A stretch of 64,000 bases of DNA, from NCBI GenBank assembly GCA_014529385.2, contig CM043953.1, positions 81,910,338 to 81,974,337 of the forward strand, in the 5' to 3' direction. This DNA is from Adiantum capillus-veneris. Its lineage: Eukaryota; Streptophyta; Polypodiopsida; Polypodiales; Pteridaceae. Positions 52,111 through 63,880 of the stretch are shown piece by piece; within the stretch, counting starts at the first letter, position 1, and the number at the start of each line of letters is the position of its first letter. The position numbers were made by a program, and so were the translations under genes. The notes below the pieces were generated by a model, which saw only the letters and a program-made list of their open reading frames with translations, ran no database searches and was not told the DNA's origin.

Positions 52111-52486
52111 TGTTTTTAAGTTTCTTGTGTTTCAAAAATTGTATGATATTGTTAAATATTAAATTATAAATAAATGTGATATTTATATGAAAAAAAATCC
52201 AAGGATCTTTGGATGATGCAAAGTCTTCACACACGGGGACTTGAATTATCTGAGATCCTTGGATACTTTTTTTAAATAAATTGCATGGAGGGTATCAGCG
52301 CATCTATCATATTGGTAAACAATGCAATTGTTGACAGCATACCCGTGCTTATACCCTCAAACATTGCCACGAGCTGACAACCACGCTACCAGTGGCGGTG
52401 ATACTTGTGTGCTCAATCATTTCTCTCTCCTAAAACGCTTGTTGATGCATGGCTATTCCAGAGGCATTCAACCCCCTTTCTTATAG
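52111..52486. other. No gene; short inverted repeat
   Basis: TCCAAGGATCTTTGGAT near 52198 and GAGATCCTTGGATA near 52251 form an imperfect inverted pair. No coding family. Confidence 0.4.
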
Positions 52487-54002
52487 TGGTCTTAGTTTTG
52501 TGGATACAGGCGATGTTGAGGATGCTGCAAGTTTTGCTAGTAGGATTGCTGTTGTTAGTATTGTTTTGCCTACAACTGAGTAGGAGCGTTGGAATGTAAG
52601 AGATGCACATGCTCATGCATTGATTTCATTGTTGTGAAGCACACTATTACTCCTCACATTTGTTCGACAAAATTTGCAAAACATTCTTGGGATATTTTTG
52701 TTGGTCTTTATGCAAGTCGCAATGAGGTTAAAATTGCATTGTTGTGTAAAGAGCTCGAGTCAAAGATTATGCATGAGGAAGATGAAATGGACACTTTCCT
52801 TGCTGGTGTCAAGGATATAAATGAGCAACTTATTTTTGTGAGTGAAGTCATTTTGGACAGTTCCCTTGTGCAGACTGTTCTTTATGCTTTGCGAGATTCT
52901 TACCATACTTTTGCTAGTACTTGGAGACTTATGACGCATTATGCATTATGCAAATTGCTGCTGCAAGAGTCACTTTCTAGAAAAAACTGGGTTAAACAAC
53001 GTGTAGTTGAACATGCCTTTATATTTGCTCAAAGAAAAACTAGTAGTAGTAATGCAACCACTTCTCATGGTTCTTCTACGATTCGAACGGCACCTCTTCC
53101 TAATGCTTTTGCGGGCAACACTTCATCTAGAAATTTTGGTGAGAAAGGGCAAAAAAAAGATGTGTTGCCATTATTGTAAAGCTAATGATCTCTTGATCAA
53201 GCAACATCCAAAATTAAAGGCAAAAGAGGCCAAGAAGAAAGAGGCTTGTTCCACTTCAAATGCAGCTATTGTTGACTCTTCTGTGAAAGGAGATTGTGAT
53301 GTTGATGTTGATGCAAAATGGGCTTTTAGTGCAGAGTGCACTTATGATCCTTCAGTCCATGGTGCATGTATGTCAATTATTGCAGATGCTCATGAGTGGT
53401 ACTTTGACACTGGTGCTACAAAGCACATTACGTCTCATCGTTACTTGCAATTGCTAGACTTGGTCTTGTACTCAAATTTGTGGATGACAGATGTACAATA
53501 CATGATCCGAGTTTCGAGATGAAATTGTTACATCTGGCATTTCATGCCATGGGTTGTATAAGCTCACTTTGTATGACAGGTGTGGGTAGAATTTTGCAAA
53601 TGCTTTTGTGGATTCAAAGGTTGTTTCATATGCAAAACTTTGGCATACATGTTTTGGGCATCGAAATTTTGCTAGTTTGCTGCGCTTGCAAAAACCTAAT
53701 ATGGTTGCTTCTTTGCCCCCTCTTGAAGCACTTGTCAAACATGTTTGTGAAGGCTGTATTTTGGGTAAGATGCAGCGTTCAAAGTTTCCAAAGGATGGTT
53801 CAAGTAGGGGCACATGCAAGTTGTAGCTCGTGCATAGTGATGTTTGTGGGCCCATGCAAACTCCGTCCTTGGGCAATTACCTTTACTTCATGACTTTCAT
53901 TTTGATAATTACTCCAGGCATGCATGGGTTTATCCACTTAAAGTGAAGTCCCAAGTGTTTATGTGCTTCAAACAATAGTTTTTGCTAAAAATATCTCAAA
54001 AT
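52487..54002 (+). pseudogene. Copia III (family II) gag to start of integrase
   Basis: Closely related to copia II from 38310 on. Gag pieces (WDIFVGLYASRNEVKIALLC, DMDTFLA-type region), zinc knuckle CCHYCKANDLLIKQHP (last Cys lost), protease WYFDTGATKHITSH near 53398, then a jump of roughly 190 bases relative to copia II, pre-integrase KMQRSKFPKDGSSRGTCKL, and integrase HSDVCGPMQTPSLGNYLYFM. It stops abruptly at 54002 inside the integrase core, where the family V LTR begins. Stops include TAG at 53824. There is no 5' LTR. Confidence 0.87.
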
Positions 54003-54190
54003 TGTTGGGATGTACGCCAGGTGGCCGTGGGAAGCCACCCTTACTTTCTTTTTTTCCTAATCAATATAGGGAGAGAAAATGAGAGATGTTACTCTCTCAC
54101 TTTCCTCTCCACTAACCCAATTGTCTATGCTTCATCCCCTTCCCCCTTGTCCTTCCCTCTCTCTTGCACACTCCGCAACAACACCCATCA
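54003..54190 (+). repeat. 5' LTR of copia family V
   Basis: TGTTGGGATGTACGCCAGG to CAACAACACCCATCA, 188 bp, followed two bases later by TGGTATCAGAGC (54193-54204). The LTR carries no similarity to the family II LTR. No matching 3' LTR is found in the window. Confidence 0.8.
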
Positions 54191-54192
54191 AT

Positions 54193-54204
54193 TGGTATCA
54201 GAGC
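54193..54204 (+). other. Primer-binding site of copia V
   Basis: TGGTATCAGAGC followed by TCAGGGCATCC; initiator-Met tRNA type. Confidence 0.87.
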
Positions 54205-54705
54205 TCAGGGCATCCGACCTCGAGCCCCAGCGCACCGCGCACGTAGGAGACTTTATCGGGATTTTGTAGCTAGAAGCTCTGCGAGAAACAAAGCTTTGAA
54301 GGAAAGCTTGCATTAAGTTTGCAAGTGTATCCTTGCAGAGTCAAGCAGAGGGAACAACTCTAAATCAAAGCTATTGCAAGCAAGGAATCGAAGCAAAGAA
54401 GCCTTGAGCATATACGAGTAGGGAAGCTCTCAAGCTTGGAACCCTGGTGTGGCGTGTGGTTGCACACACACACACACACACACACACACTTAATCGCAAC
54501 CTCAAGCAATCGGGGCACCAACAGGCGAAAGCTAGACAAAGCTTGTGATAAGGCAAGCTTGTAGAGCATGGAAATTTCAAAAGCTCAAATTGGCCAGTGC
54601 TTGGAGCTTAGTGTGTAAGCAATCAGGTAGTAGCGGGACAGAACCGAGTTGAGCAGGGTAAGTGAGATCGAGAAAATTGGACCAAAGCAGGCATTGAAGG
54701 AGCTC

Positions 54706-54737
<32 letters not shown>

Positions 54738-54787
54738 CTCACAACAAATCGAAAGTGAGCTTGGTTGTGTGTAGACTCACACACACA

Positions 54788-54822
<35 letters not shown>

Positions 54823-55077
54823 TCGTGCTATAGTTTGAGAGGCGAGCAGTAGCATTTTAATGCCTAGTTAGCGTAGCTGACACATTTATGCGTACTTTGA
54901 GTTGAGTTTTGACTCCTCATACAAAGGAGACTCTGTTGGATTTCCTTCTCGCGAGTCGTGACTTTCATTGTTGGCACCTTTGACCCTATTTCGGTTGAGA
55001 CCTTACTCCCGATACAAAGGTTACTCTGTCCAAATTTCAGCAACTTCTCGCCATAGTTTGGCACCTCTCAAACCCTC
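54205..55077 (+). other. Copia V leader with three microsatellites
   Basis: Long leader of about 870 bases: (CA)n near 54463-54489, (GA)n near 54711-54736, (CA)n with CGCG near 54778-54822. GAGTTTTGACTCC / GAGACCTTACTCC, each followed by ATACAAAGG and TACTCTGT, is a two-copy repeat near 54903 and 54999. No gene. Confidence 0.6.
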
Positions 55078-56155
55078 TTGTCATCGATTGCTTCTTCTTT
55101 AGAAAAGGAGGAGTGTTTCATTCGCAAGTTCGATAACAACAACTTCACCATGTGGAAAGAGGTCATGAAAGATGTTTTGACAAACAAAGGCCTATTAGAA
55201 CCGTTGAAAGAGCGTGCAGAGAATGATGACTATACGCAAAATCAATGGGAGCTTTTGGATGTGAGAGCCATAGCTACGATATGTCTATATCTAGCCGAGT
55301 CAATGTTCTTCACTATCATAGGGAAGACAACAACCAAGGAACTTTGGGATAACTTATGTTCAACATGGGAGAGCAAAAGTGCATCCAACAAAGCTTTTCT
55401 CATGAAAAAGCTTAAGAAGCTAAGCATGAAAGAAGGTAGCACAGTTTCTGGTCACTTAAATGAGTTCAACTCCTTGTTCACTCAGTTGACTTCTCAGGGC
55501 TTTAAGGAGTTTGACAACGAACTCAAGTCTATATTCTTGTTATGCTATCTACCTAGTTCATGGCACATTTTTTGCACAACCATTTAGCAATTCGGCTCCA
55601 AATGGCAATTTAGTGTTCAATGACATCACAAATGCATTGCTCACTGAAGAAATTTGACGTAATTTATTGACGGTGCCACTCATGGAGATGCATATATGGA
55701 TGGTAGTTCAATGAAGGCAAGAGATCATGACATGAACAAATACAAAAGCAAAAGTAGAGAGCGAAATCCTCGTAGTCCCAGTAGACACGTGAACTCAAGT
55801 AGAGACCACACTGCTAGAAATATCAAGTGTTACTATTGCCATAAGAAGGGCCATCACAAAAAGGATTGTCGCCATTTCCTAAGAGATCAAAAAAACATGT
55901 AAAAAGATAATTCTGGCAAAAGGCAAAAGTACGGTAAAGATTGAGGAGCTCAATGTGGTTGAGTCTCCCATACCTACCGCTGTAGTAGAGGATGCTCCTC
56001 CTCCATTGATGAACATTATGCCAATAGAGATTCATACAGAGGTGAGAACAGATCTCTCAAATGTTCTCTTTTTCACTTCAGACCTCACTCCAGATGCTTT
56101 GGTTGCGCAAGATGAGGGTTATGCACAGAATTAGATTCTTGATTCTAGTGCAAGT
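55078..56155 (+). pseudogene. Copia V gag and start of protease
   Basis: Gag frame 55078-55587. Its first codon is TTG where ATG is expected. Motifs: DNNNFTMWKEVMKDVLTNKG, TTKELWDNLCSTWESKSASN, FLMKKLKKLSMKEGSTVSGH and LTSQGFKEFDNELKSIFLLC. After a frameshift: SNSAPNGNLVFNDITNALLT, then the zinc knuckle CYYCHKKGHHKKDC (55829-55870). The spacer runs to ILDSSASY (about 56136-56157), the protease active site with S for G (usually LDSGAS). Here the sequence switches to family II. Confidence 0.85.
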
Positions 56156-59062
56156 TATGACAAGTGTGGATAAAATTTTACAAATGCAGTTGTAGATTCA
56201 AGGGCTGTTTCCATATGCAAAATTGTGGCATACACGTTTTGGGATTCTGAATTTTGCAAGTTTGCTGCATTTGCAAAAATCTGATATGGTTGCTTCTTTG
56301 CTGCCTCTTGAAGCACCTGTCAAACATGTTTGTGAAGGCTGTATTTTGGGTAAAATGCAACGTGCTAAGTTTCCAAAGGATCGGTCAGTTCATGCTAAAT
56401 GCAGATTGCAACTTGTGCATAGTGATGTTTGTGGACCTATGCAACTCTGTCCTTGGAAACTACTTGTACTTCGCGACTTTCATTGATGACTACTCCAGGC
56501 ATGCATGGGTATATCCGTTGAATGCTAAGTCCAAAGTGTTCATGTGCTTTAAGCAATTTCTTGCTATGGCTGAAAATGTCTCGAAATGTACTATGGGCAC
56601 CCTCCGTTTCGATCGAGGGGGGGAGTATATGTCTCATGAATTTAATGCATTTTTGGCTATCGTGGTATCGTGGGATAAAACACCAATGTACAATGTCGTA
56701 TATGCCTCAACAAAATGGTGTTGCTAAGAGGAAAAACAGGTCTCTTATAGTAATGGCAAGATGTATGGTCAAGTGCCATGCTTTATCACATTCTTTTTGG
56801 CGCGAGGCTGTCATGTGTGCCACTTATGTACTCAGCAAGTGTCCTACAAAGAGTGTTGCAGTCTATGACTCCATATGAAGCATGGCATGATAGAAAGCCA
56901 TTTATTGAGTAAATGCGTGTTTTTGGTTGTTTGGCTTATGGTTTAGTGCCACAAGCGCAGCGTACAAAATTGGATGATAAGGCCGTTAAATGTATTTTGT
57001 TGGCTATAGTGTTGAAAGAAAAGTTTACAAGTTGTACCATCTGCAAACAAAGCGTATTTTGGTCTCACATGATATTGTGTTTGTGGTAGATTCTGTTCAG
57101 CCTTTGTTGTCATGTACTAGAGACAGTAATGTAAGCTCACAGGACATTTATGACACTTTGTTGGCTCTTTTTAGTGGTGGAAGATTGAATGTAAATTTCA
57201 ATGAGGCAAATGTACAGCCTATGGGGGTATCTGAAAATGTTACAGATCAGTCTATTATTGATACAAATGTACATGATGAGGAAAGGGCTGAAAATGAGCA
57301 CGCTAGAAGTATGCCAAAATGGTTGGTGCACACTTTGCGTGCCAGTAAATTGGATGCACCTTTGTCTGATCGTACTCGTTGAGGTTCTCGCCATGCCTCT
57401 TATGCATCAGATTGTTATGCTTTGGCTGTGTCTAGATTACATAATGTTGAGGAACCTTTGTCTTTTGATGAAGCACAAAATTCAAAAAATTGCATGGCTG
57501 CCATCCAATCAGAATATGATGCACTTATAGAAAATGACACATAGACTTTATGTCATTTGCCTCCTGGCAAAAAGGCCATTGGTATGAAGTGGCTTTACAA
57601 GTTGAAACGCAAGCCGGATGGTGAGGCTGATCGCCTAAAGGCTCGACTTGTTGCAAAAGGCTATGCACAACAGAACAGCTTAGATTACAAAGAGACTTTT
57701 GCTCCCACTTGTCGTATGACTACTGTGCATTTTCTATGTGCATTGGAAGCTTATTATGGTTGGGATGTACATCAATCAGACATTGTTACTGCTTTCTTGA
57801 AAGGTGACATATTTGAGGAAGTTTATGTAATGCAACCTCGTAGTTTTGTCATGAAAGGACGAGAAGACAAAGTGTGCAGATGTAAGAAAGCTTTGTATGG
57901 GTTGAAGCAGTCTCCTCGTTGGTATGAGAAAGCTGACATTCATTTGGTCAAACGAGGCTTTCGAAAAACAGTCCAACAGAAAGCACATTGTATGTCAAGC
58001 GTAAAGATGATGTACTTCTCATTGTTGTTCTTTATGTGGATGATTTGCTGATCACTGGTCCTAATGAGGCACATATTGCTGAATTTAAGGCTGATTTGAA
58101 TGCTACTTTCAAGATGAAAGATTTGGGGCTATTGCATCATTACTTGGGCATAAAGTTTAAGCAGTGTGATGGTGGTATTGCCTTGTGTTAGAAAAGTAAC
58201 ATAGAGACATTGCTATGTAAGTTTGGACTTGAGGATTGTAAACCTATTGCCACTTCCATTGAAACACGTTTGAATTTAACTCTACATGATGCTCGTGATC
58301 CTGTTGGTGTCACTCTTTACCAAACTGCTATTGGCTGCCTTATTTGTGTATGCAACACGAGGTCGGATATTTAGTTTGCAGTATCATAGGTTAGCAGATT
58401 TATGCATAGCCCAGGGTCTAAGCATTGGCAGGCTGTCAAGAGGATTTTCCGCTACTCGAGTGGCACTTTACATCTTAGCTTGTTTTATCCCAAGGGGGAA
58501 TCATTGCCACCATACTTACATGCTTTTTTAGACTCAAATTGGGCTGGTTGTTTTGACACACAAGTGTCCACAAGTGGTTTTTGTTTCATGCCTGGTAGTT
58601 CATGTATGTCATGGTTGAGCAAGAAGCAACCTACTTTTGCCACTCAAGTTGTGAGCCTGAGTACATGGAAATCTTCATAGCTACGGTTGAGTGTGTATGG
58701 CTCATACGCCTTATGGCTAATTTGGGTGTTGGACAAGACACTTTCATCACTATCTACACTGACAGTCAAAGCGCAATGGCAGTTGCAAGGAACCCAGTTT
58801 TTCATGCTCGCACAAAGCACATTGAGATGCATTACCACTATGTCAGGGAGAGGCTCTCAGTAGGAGCGATCAACTTGGCTTATGTGCCAACACAGGACAA
58901 CCTTGTAGATCTTTTCACAAAGGCATTGTCTCGTGAGAAGCTTGAAGCTTTCCGCAAAGCTTTGGGCTTACTCCCCTTTGTGGACTCATCCTGTCCTCAG
59001 TGCATGGCACTTCCCTTTACTCATGTGACAGCTCTCGTTAACCGCATCACTCCAGGGGGGGT
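56156..59062 (+). pseudogene. Family II pol joined to copia V (copy IV)
   Basis: From YDKCG onward it matches copia II (39620-42531): pre-integrase ILNFASLLHLQKSDMVASLL, integrase HSDVCGPMQ, RFDRGGEYMSHEF, then QQNGVAKRKNRS (the catalytic glutamate is a lysine), RT KAIGMKWLYKLKRKPDGEAD and LYVDDLLITGP (near 58030-58065), RNase H MHSPGSKHWQAVKRIFRY, DSQSAMAVARNPVFHARTKH and LAYVPTQDNLVDLFTKALSR. Many frameshifts and stops, including TAG at 58189, 58372 and 58387. Confidence 0.9.
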
Positions 59063-59289
59063 TGTTATCATCTACATGTGGTAGTGATGTGTATGAACAC
59101 ACTTAGAACCGCCAAGGCATTTTTTCCCTCTTTAGGAGGCTTCCCCCCCGTGCATTGTATATACGTCCATTCATTCTAGGGCTATCTATCTTTCCATTGC
59201 ACACTAAGTAAAATAATCTCAGTTGTGTTCCTTGATCTTCCTTCGTCTTCTCCAAGCTGTGTGTATTTTTCATGCAACCCCTTCCAACA
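59063..59289 (+). repeat. Family II 3' LTR of the composite element
   Basis: TGTTATCATCTACATGTGG to CTTCCAACA, 227 bp, after the purine tract CAGGGGGGGT. Clearly the copia II LTR with more differences, so older. Confidence 0.9.
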
Positions 59290-61030
59290 CCCGGAGAGAG
59301 CATAGTCCAGCAGTCAGGCACTGAGACGCTCTGTAAGACTATGGGCACCCTTCGTTCAGATCGAGGGGGGAAAGTATATGTCTTATGAATTTAATGCATT
59401 TTTTGTTAGTCATGGGATAAAACACCAATGTACAGTGATGTATACGCCTCAACAAAATGGTATTACTGAGAGGGAAAATAGGTCACTTACGGAGATGGTA
59501 CGATGTATAGTCAAAAGTAAAGCTTTGCCGCACTCACAGGATGTTGTGTTTGTGGAATATTTTGTTCATTCCTTGTTGCCATGTACTAGAGATAATAATG
59601 TAAGCTTACAAGACATTTGTGACAGTTTGTTGCCTCTTTTTAGTGGCAGAATTTCGAATTCAAATTCAAATGAGGCAAATGTACAACCTATGTGGGTTTC
59701 TAAAAATGTTATAGGTCAGCCTATTACTGATGCAGCTGTACATGATATACTTGACAAGGAAAGGGCTACGAATGATAAGCTAGAGGTATGCCAAAATGGA
59801 TGGTGCATAGTTTACGTGACAGTAAATTGGATGCACCTTTGTCTAGTCATTCTCATTCATGTTCTCGCCATGCATCTTATGCATCAGATGTTATGCTTTG
59901 GCTGTGTCTAGCTTATGTGATGTTGAGAAACCTTTGTCTTTTGATGAAGCACAATATCCAAAAAATGGTTGCCATGCAATCTGAATATGATGCACTTATA
60001 GAAAATGACATGTGGACTTTAAAAGGCCATTGGTACAAAGTGGGTTTACAAGTTGAAAGGCAAGCCGAATGGTGAGATAGATCGCTATAAGGTTCAACTT
60101 GTTGTAAAGGGTTATGCACAACAAAAAGGCATAAATTATGAAGAGACATTTTCTCCCACTTGTCGTGTGTCTACTGTGCATTTTCTATGTGCATCATTTT
60201 GGTTTGGATGTATATCAATTTGACATTGTTACTATTTTCTTGAATGGTGACATATTTTACGAAGTTTATGTAGTGCAGCCTCGCGGTTTTGTCAAGTAAG
60301 GACAAGAGGATAAAGTGTGCAAATGTAAGAAAGCTTTGTATGGGTTAAAGCAACCTCCTCGTGCTTGCTATGAGAAAGATGATACTCATTTGGTCAAACG
60401 AAGCTTTTGTAACAGTCCAACAGAAAGCACATTGTATATAAACCATGAGGGTGATGTACTTCTCATTGTCGTTCTCTATGTGCATGATTTGTTGATCAAT
60501 GGACCAAATGAGAGACATATTGCTGAATTTAAGGCTGATTTGAATGCTACGTTCAAGATGAAAGATTTGGGGCTATTGCATCATTACTTGGTTATACAAT
60601 TTAAGCAATGTGATGGTGGTATTGCCTTGTGTCAGACAAGTTACATAGAGACATTTGCTATGTAAGTTTGGACTTGAGGATTGCAAACATATTGCCACTC
60701 CCATGGAAACAAGTCTAAAATTGAGTCTTCGTGATGCAAGTGATCCTAACAATGTCACTCTTTACCAAACTGCTGGGATGACTTATTCATGTATGCAACA
60801 TCAGATCGGATATTCAATTTGTAGTCTCACATGTCAGCAAATTTATGCATAACCCAGGGTCTAAGCATTGGCAGGCTGTCAAGAGGATTTTTCGCTACTT
60901 GAGTGGCACTTTACATCTTGGCTTGTTTTATCCCAAGGGGGTATCATTGCCATTTACATGTTTTTTTGGACTCAGATTGGGCTGGTTGTTTTGACATGTG
61001 AGTGTCTACAAGTGGAATTTGTAAAAGGGT
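59290..61030 (+). pseudogene. Copia III (family II) integrase to RNase H, continued
   Basis: From TATGGGCACCCTTCG (59340) it resumes family II within the integrase core, a few bases after the point where 54002 stopped: EFNAFFVSHGIKHQCTVMYT, QQNGITERENRS, then a jump (deletion) to QDVVFVEYFVHSLLPCTR, the linker, RT pieces (KVCKCKKALYGLKQPPRACY, VLYVHDLLINGP; the YVDD aspartate is a His) and the RNase H start, ending near 61030. Numerous stops. It probably forms one disrupted copy with 52487-54002. Confidence 0.8.
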
Positions 61031-61169
61031 CAAGACACTGTCAAATTTTCTTGGTAAGACCACCCTACATGCACAATGTCCACCGAGAACGCCGACAAAT
61101 CCAATGGCATCGGGTTCACACCTAGCAGGCAAAAGTGAAGGGAATCTTTATGAGAAAGAATGTATGAGC

Positions 61170-62045
61170 ATTGTAAAAACACCATCCGGTTTGGGGGAAG
61201 CCTTGACATGAACCTTCAATGCTCAACAACAAGTCAAAGATGAGCAAGCATTTGGAATCTTTATCACTACACTCAAAGATGATCCACCACATTGATGATG
61301 CCACATCCGCTCTTCACGCTTGGCAAACCCTAGAGTGTCTTTTTGGTGCTTAAGGTTTGCACTCCAAAATGAGCCTCAAAATTTAGCTCGATGGTTTCAC
61401 TATGCAAGATCAAGATGATGTTGCTAGCTTTGTCGACAAACTTAAGAGTATCTCAACCCAACTTGTTTATGGTGAGGTTTAAGTTCTAGAAAAGGATAAA
61501 TATCCATCCTTCTTAAAGCCCTACCAAGTAGCTACGATAATATTGTAATTGTCTCGAGGAGAAAGATCCCATCCCTACACTTGAAGATGTAATCAATTCA
61601 CTTTTAAAGGAAGAGAAAAGAATTGGCACTTACAAAAGGTCTCAAAATAATGCAATGGTTGCTAAAGGTAAAGGTTGCTCATGGAGAATATATATGTGCT
61701 AAAGTAGAAAGATTCCATCCTTGCACTTGAAGATGGAATTGGCACTTATACAAGGTCTCAAAATAACACAATGGTTGTAAAAGTTAAATGTTTTTCACAT
61801 TGTGGTAAAAGCCATAAATCACAAGATTTTGTTTGCATTAAGGTGTGCCCTCATTGCAACAAGAAGGGACATACACCTAAGAGGTGTCTCTTCGAAGACA
61901 ATGCTAAGAACCAAAACAATACTAGAGATTCCAAAGACAAAGCACATGTTGTAGAAGAAGAAGAAGAAGAAGAAGGGATGTCAACATTATCTACTATGAG
62001 GATGTATTGTAAAGGATTTAGTCAGTGCCCCAAAACTAAATTTTG
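61170..62045 (+). pseudogene. Copia gag fragment, another family
   Basis: Pieces in two frames: DEQAFGIFITTLKDD, HIDDATSALHAWQTLECLFG, NLARWFHYARSR / LDGFTMQDQDDVASFVDKLK, SISTQLVYGEV, PSLHLEDVINSLLKEEKRIG-type, and the zinc knuckle CPHCNKKGHTPKRC (61849-61890). A GAAGAAGAAGAAGAAGAA run (61955-61973) follows. The segment from 61625 to 61700 is partly repeated at 61720-61790 (TGGCACTTA-CAAGGTCTCAAAATAA), so the frame is also duplicated. Confidence 0.72.
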
Positions 62046-63362
62046 ATGGTAAGACCTACCCTATTGCATTACATTCATCTTATTTACTGTACGTGGTTAC
62101 CCAAAGTAACCCATATTAGACTCCATGATTAGAATCCATGCTTTTTGTGTAAGCTTTAGCTTACAAGGGTATCTATTGGGTAAGCCTTTTGCTTACACTC
62201 TATGTATGACCAATCCCTAAAGCCAAACATAGTAGCATGCACCCTTGTGTGCATGGATACAACCTCCTACATAGGAATCCCTAACACATGCTTCTCATGC
62301 TATATACACATGCTACATTGTAGCACACATGATACTTGCCCTTTACCATATGTGGTGCCTTTTATGTTTATTTCCACCTTCCATCTTGAGCCTACGTAAG
62401 GCTACTATGCTAAACTTGTAATCCCCCTCTCATTTTCATTCAATTAAGCAAGTTTCATTTCATTGTGCACTAATTTTACTTGCAAATTTTATAATAGATA
62501 TCTATACATGTAAAGGTCACCCTAGAGAAGATGCCTACTAAATGCTTGAAATTTTATTTTGAGATTGTTTTGACCTCGTCTCCACTTTTCATCACGATTG
62601 GCCAATTGATTTTCTCTTATAATCACTTGAGAACAAATGTTATACTTGGCAAAAGGGTTGTTATGAATTTTTTTGCCATCCCATGACTTGGAATGCGTGA
62701 AAAATCACCATGTTGGTGTGGTTTAGGATCATCATGTAAATTAAGGATAGTTGGACTTGTTTTTTCTTATTGTTTGTGTGGTTAATGGTTTCACTAATTG
62801 TGTGAATGAATAAATTATAGATTGAAGCTGAAGGAGGTTTTGTGCACCAATGTTACATTTTTGCTATAACTATCATTATGCCCTGCCATCAATAAATTAG
62901 TTTGTACATTGCTTAGCCTCGAATAAGTTAAGTCTATAAATAATGCTTATGGGAAGCACCTCTCGTGAACATGTGGATGAGAATGACATGCTTGTAAAAA
63001 GGGGTTTACAATTTGCACAAGTTAATTTAATAAAATCATATCAAATACCCAAGTGCAAAGTCTTTTGTGCGGTGCACTTTGGAGGCTAGGTTTAGATCAA
63101 TCTTGTGCAAATTCCATCTTCTCCTCTCTACTCTATGTTTTTATCGAAGTGTTTATGCTATATCTTGTTTACATCAATCTAATTATTCTTAACCTAGTAT
63201 GTTGTCATAGTTGATTGATTGTATGTGTATAAATTTGTGCCTAGAATGTTTACATATTATTTGAAAAGCATGAAAGGATGCTCAATTGTTTGTGTAGAGT
63301 TTCCATGGTCTAGTTTAGTTGTGTTTTGTTTATCCAATTTGACAATTGTCATGTTGTAAGTT
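62046..63362. other. No gene; AT-rich
   Basis: A stretch without coding similarity on either strand. TGTAAGCTTTAGCTTACAAG near 62147-62165 is a short palindrome-like dyad. Confidence 0.5.
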
Positions 63363-63880
63363 ATTTTCAAAGAGCAAAGGTTATAAGCTATATCATCTAC
63401 AAGCTAGGCATGTCTTGATTAGCGAAGAGGTTGTTTTGTTGAGGATGTGGTTCAACATTTGTTATCATGTACCAAGGAGACAAATTTGAGCTCACAAAAT
63501 CTATATGATACATTGTTGCCTCTCTTTGATTGTGAGAGGACAAATGTAAGTCCTAATGATGCTTATATGCAACTTATGTAAGTTCTAAATGACGATATGG
63601 AGAAGCCAATTAATGATGTAGATGTACACCATGTAGTTGAGGAGCATATGATTGAAAATGAGTTGGCTAGAGGTATGCCAAAATGGCTAGTGCACACTTT
63701 ACATGCCATTAAATTGGGTGCACCTTTGTCTAGGTATGTTTGTTCAGACTCCTAGGATGCCTCTTATGCATCAAATTGTTATGCATTGGTTGTGGTCTAG
63801 GATGTATGGTGAGGAAGAACCTTTGTCACTTGATGAAGCACAAAATTCAAATATTGGTTGGTTGCACTTGTTGGATTATA
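63363..63880 (+). pseudogene. Family II fragment (integrase-RT linker)
   Basis: SKEQRL-like start, then VVQHLLSCTKETNLSSQNLY, DTLLPLFDCERTNVSPNDAY, ENELARGMPKWLVHTLHAIK and DASYASNCYALVVV. This matches the variable linker between integrase and RT of copia II (40500-40930), with stops and frameshifts. It ends at a GAGAGAGAGA run near 63909. Confidence 0.82.
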
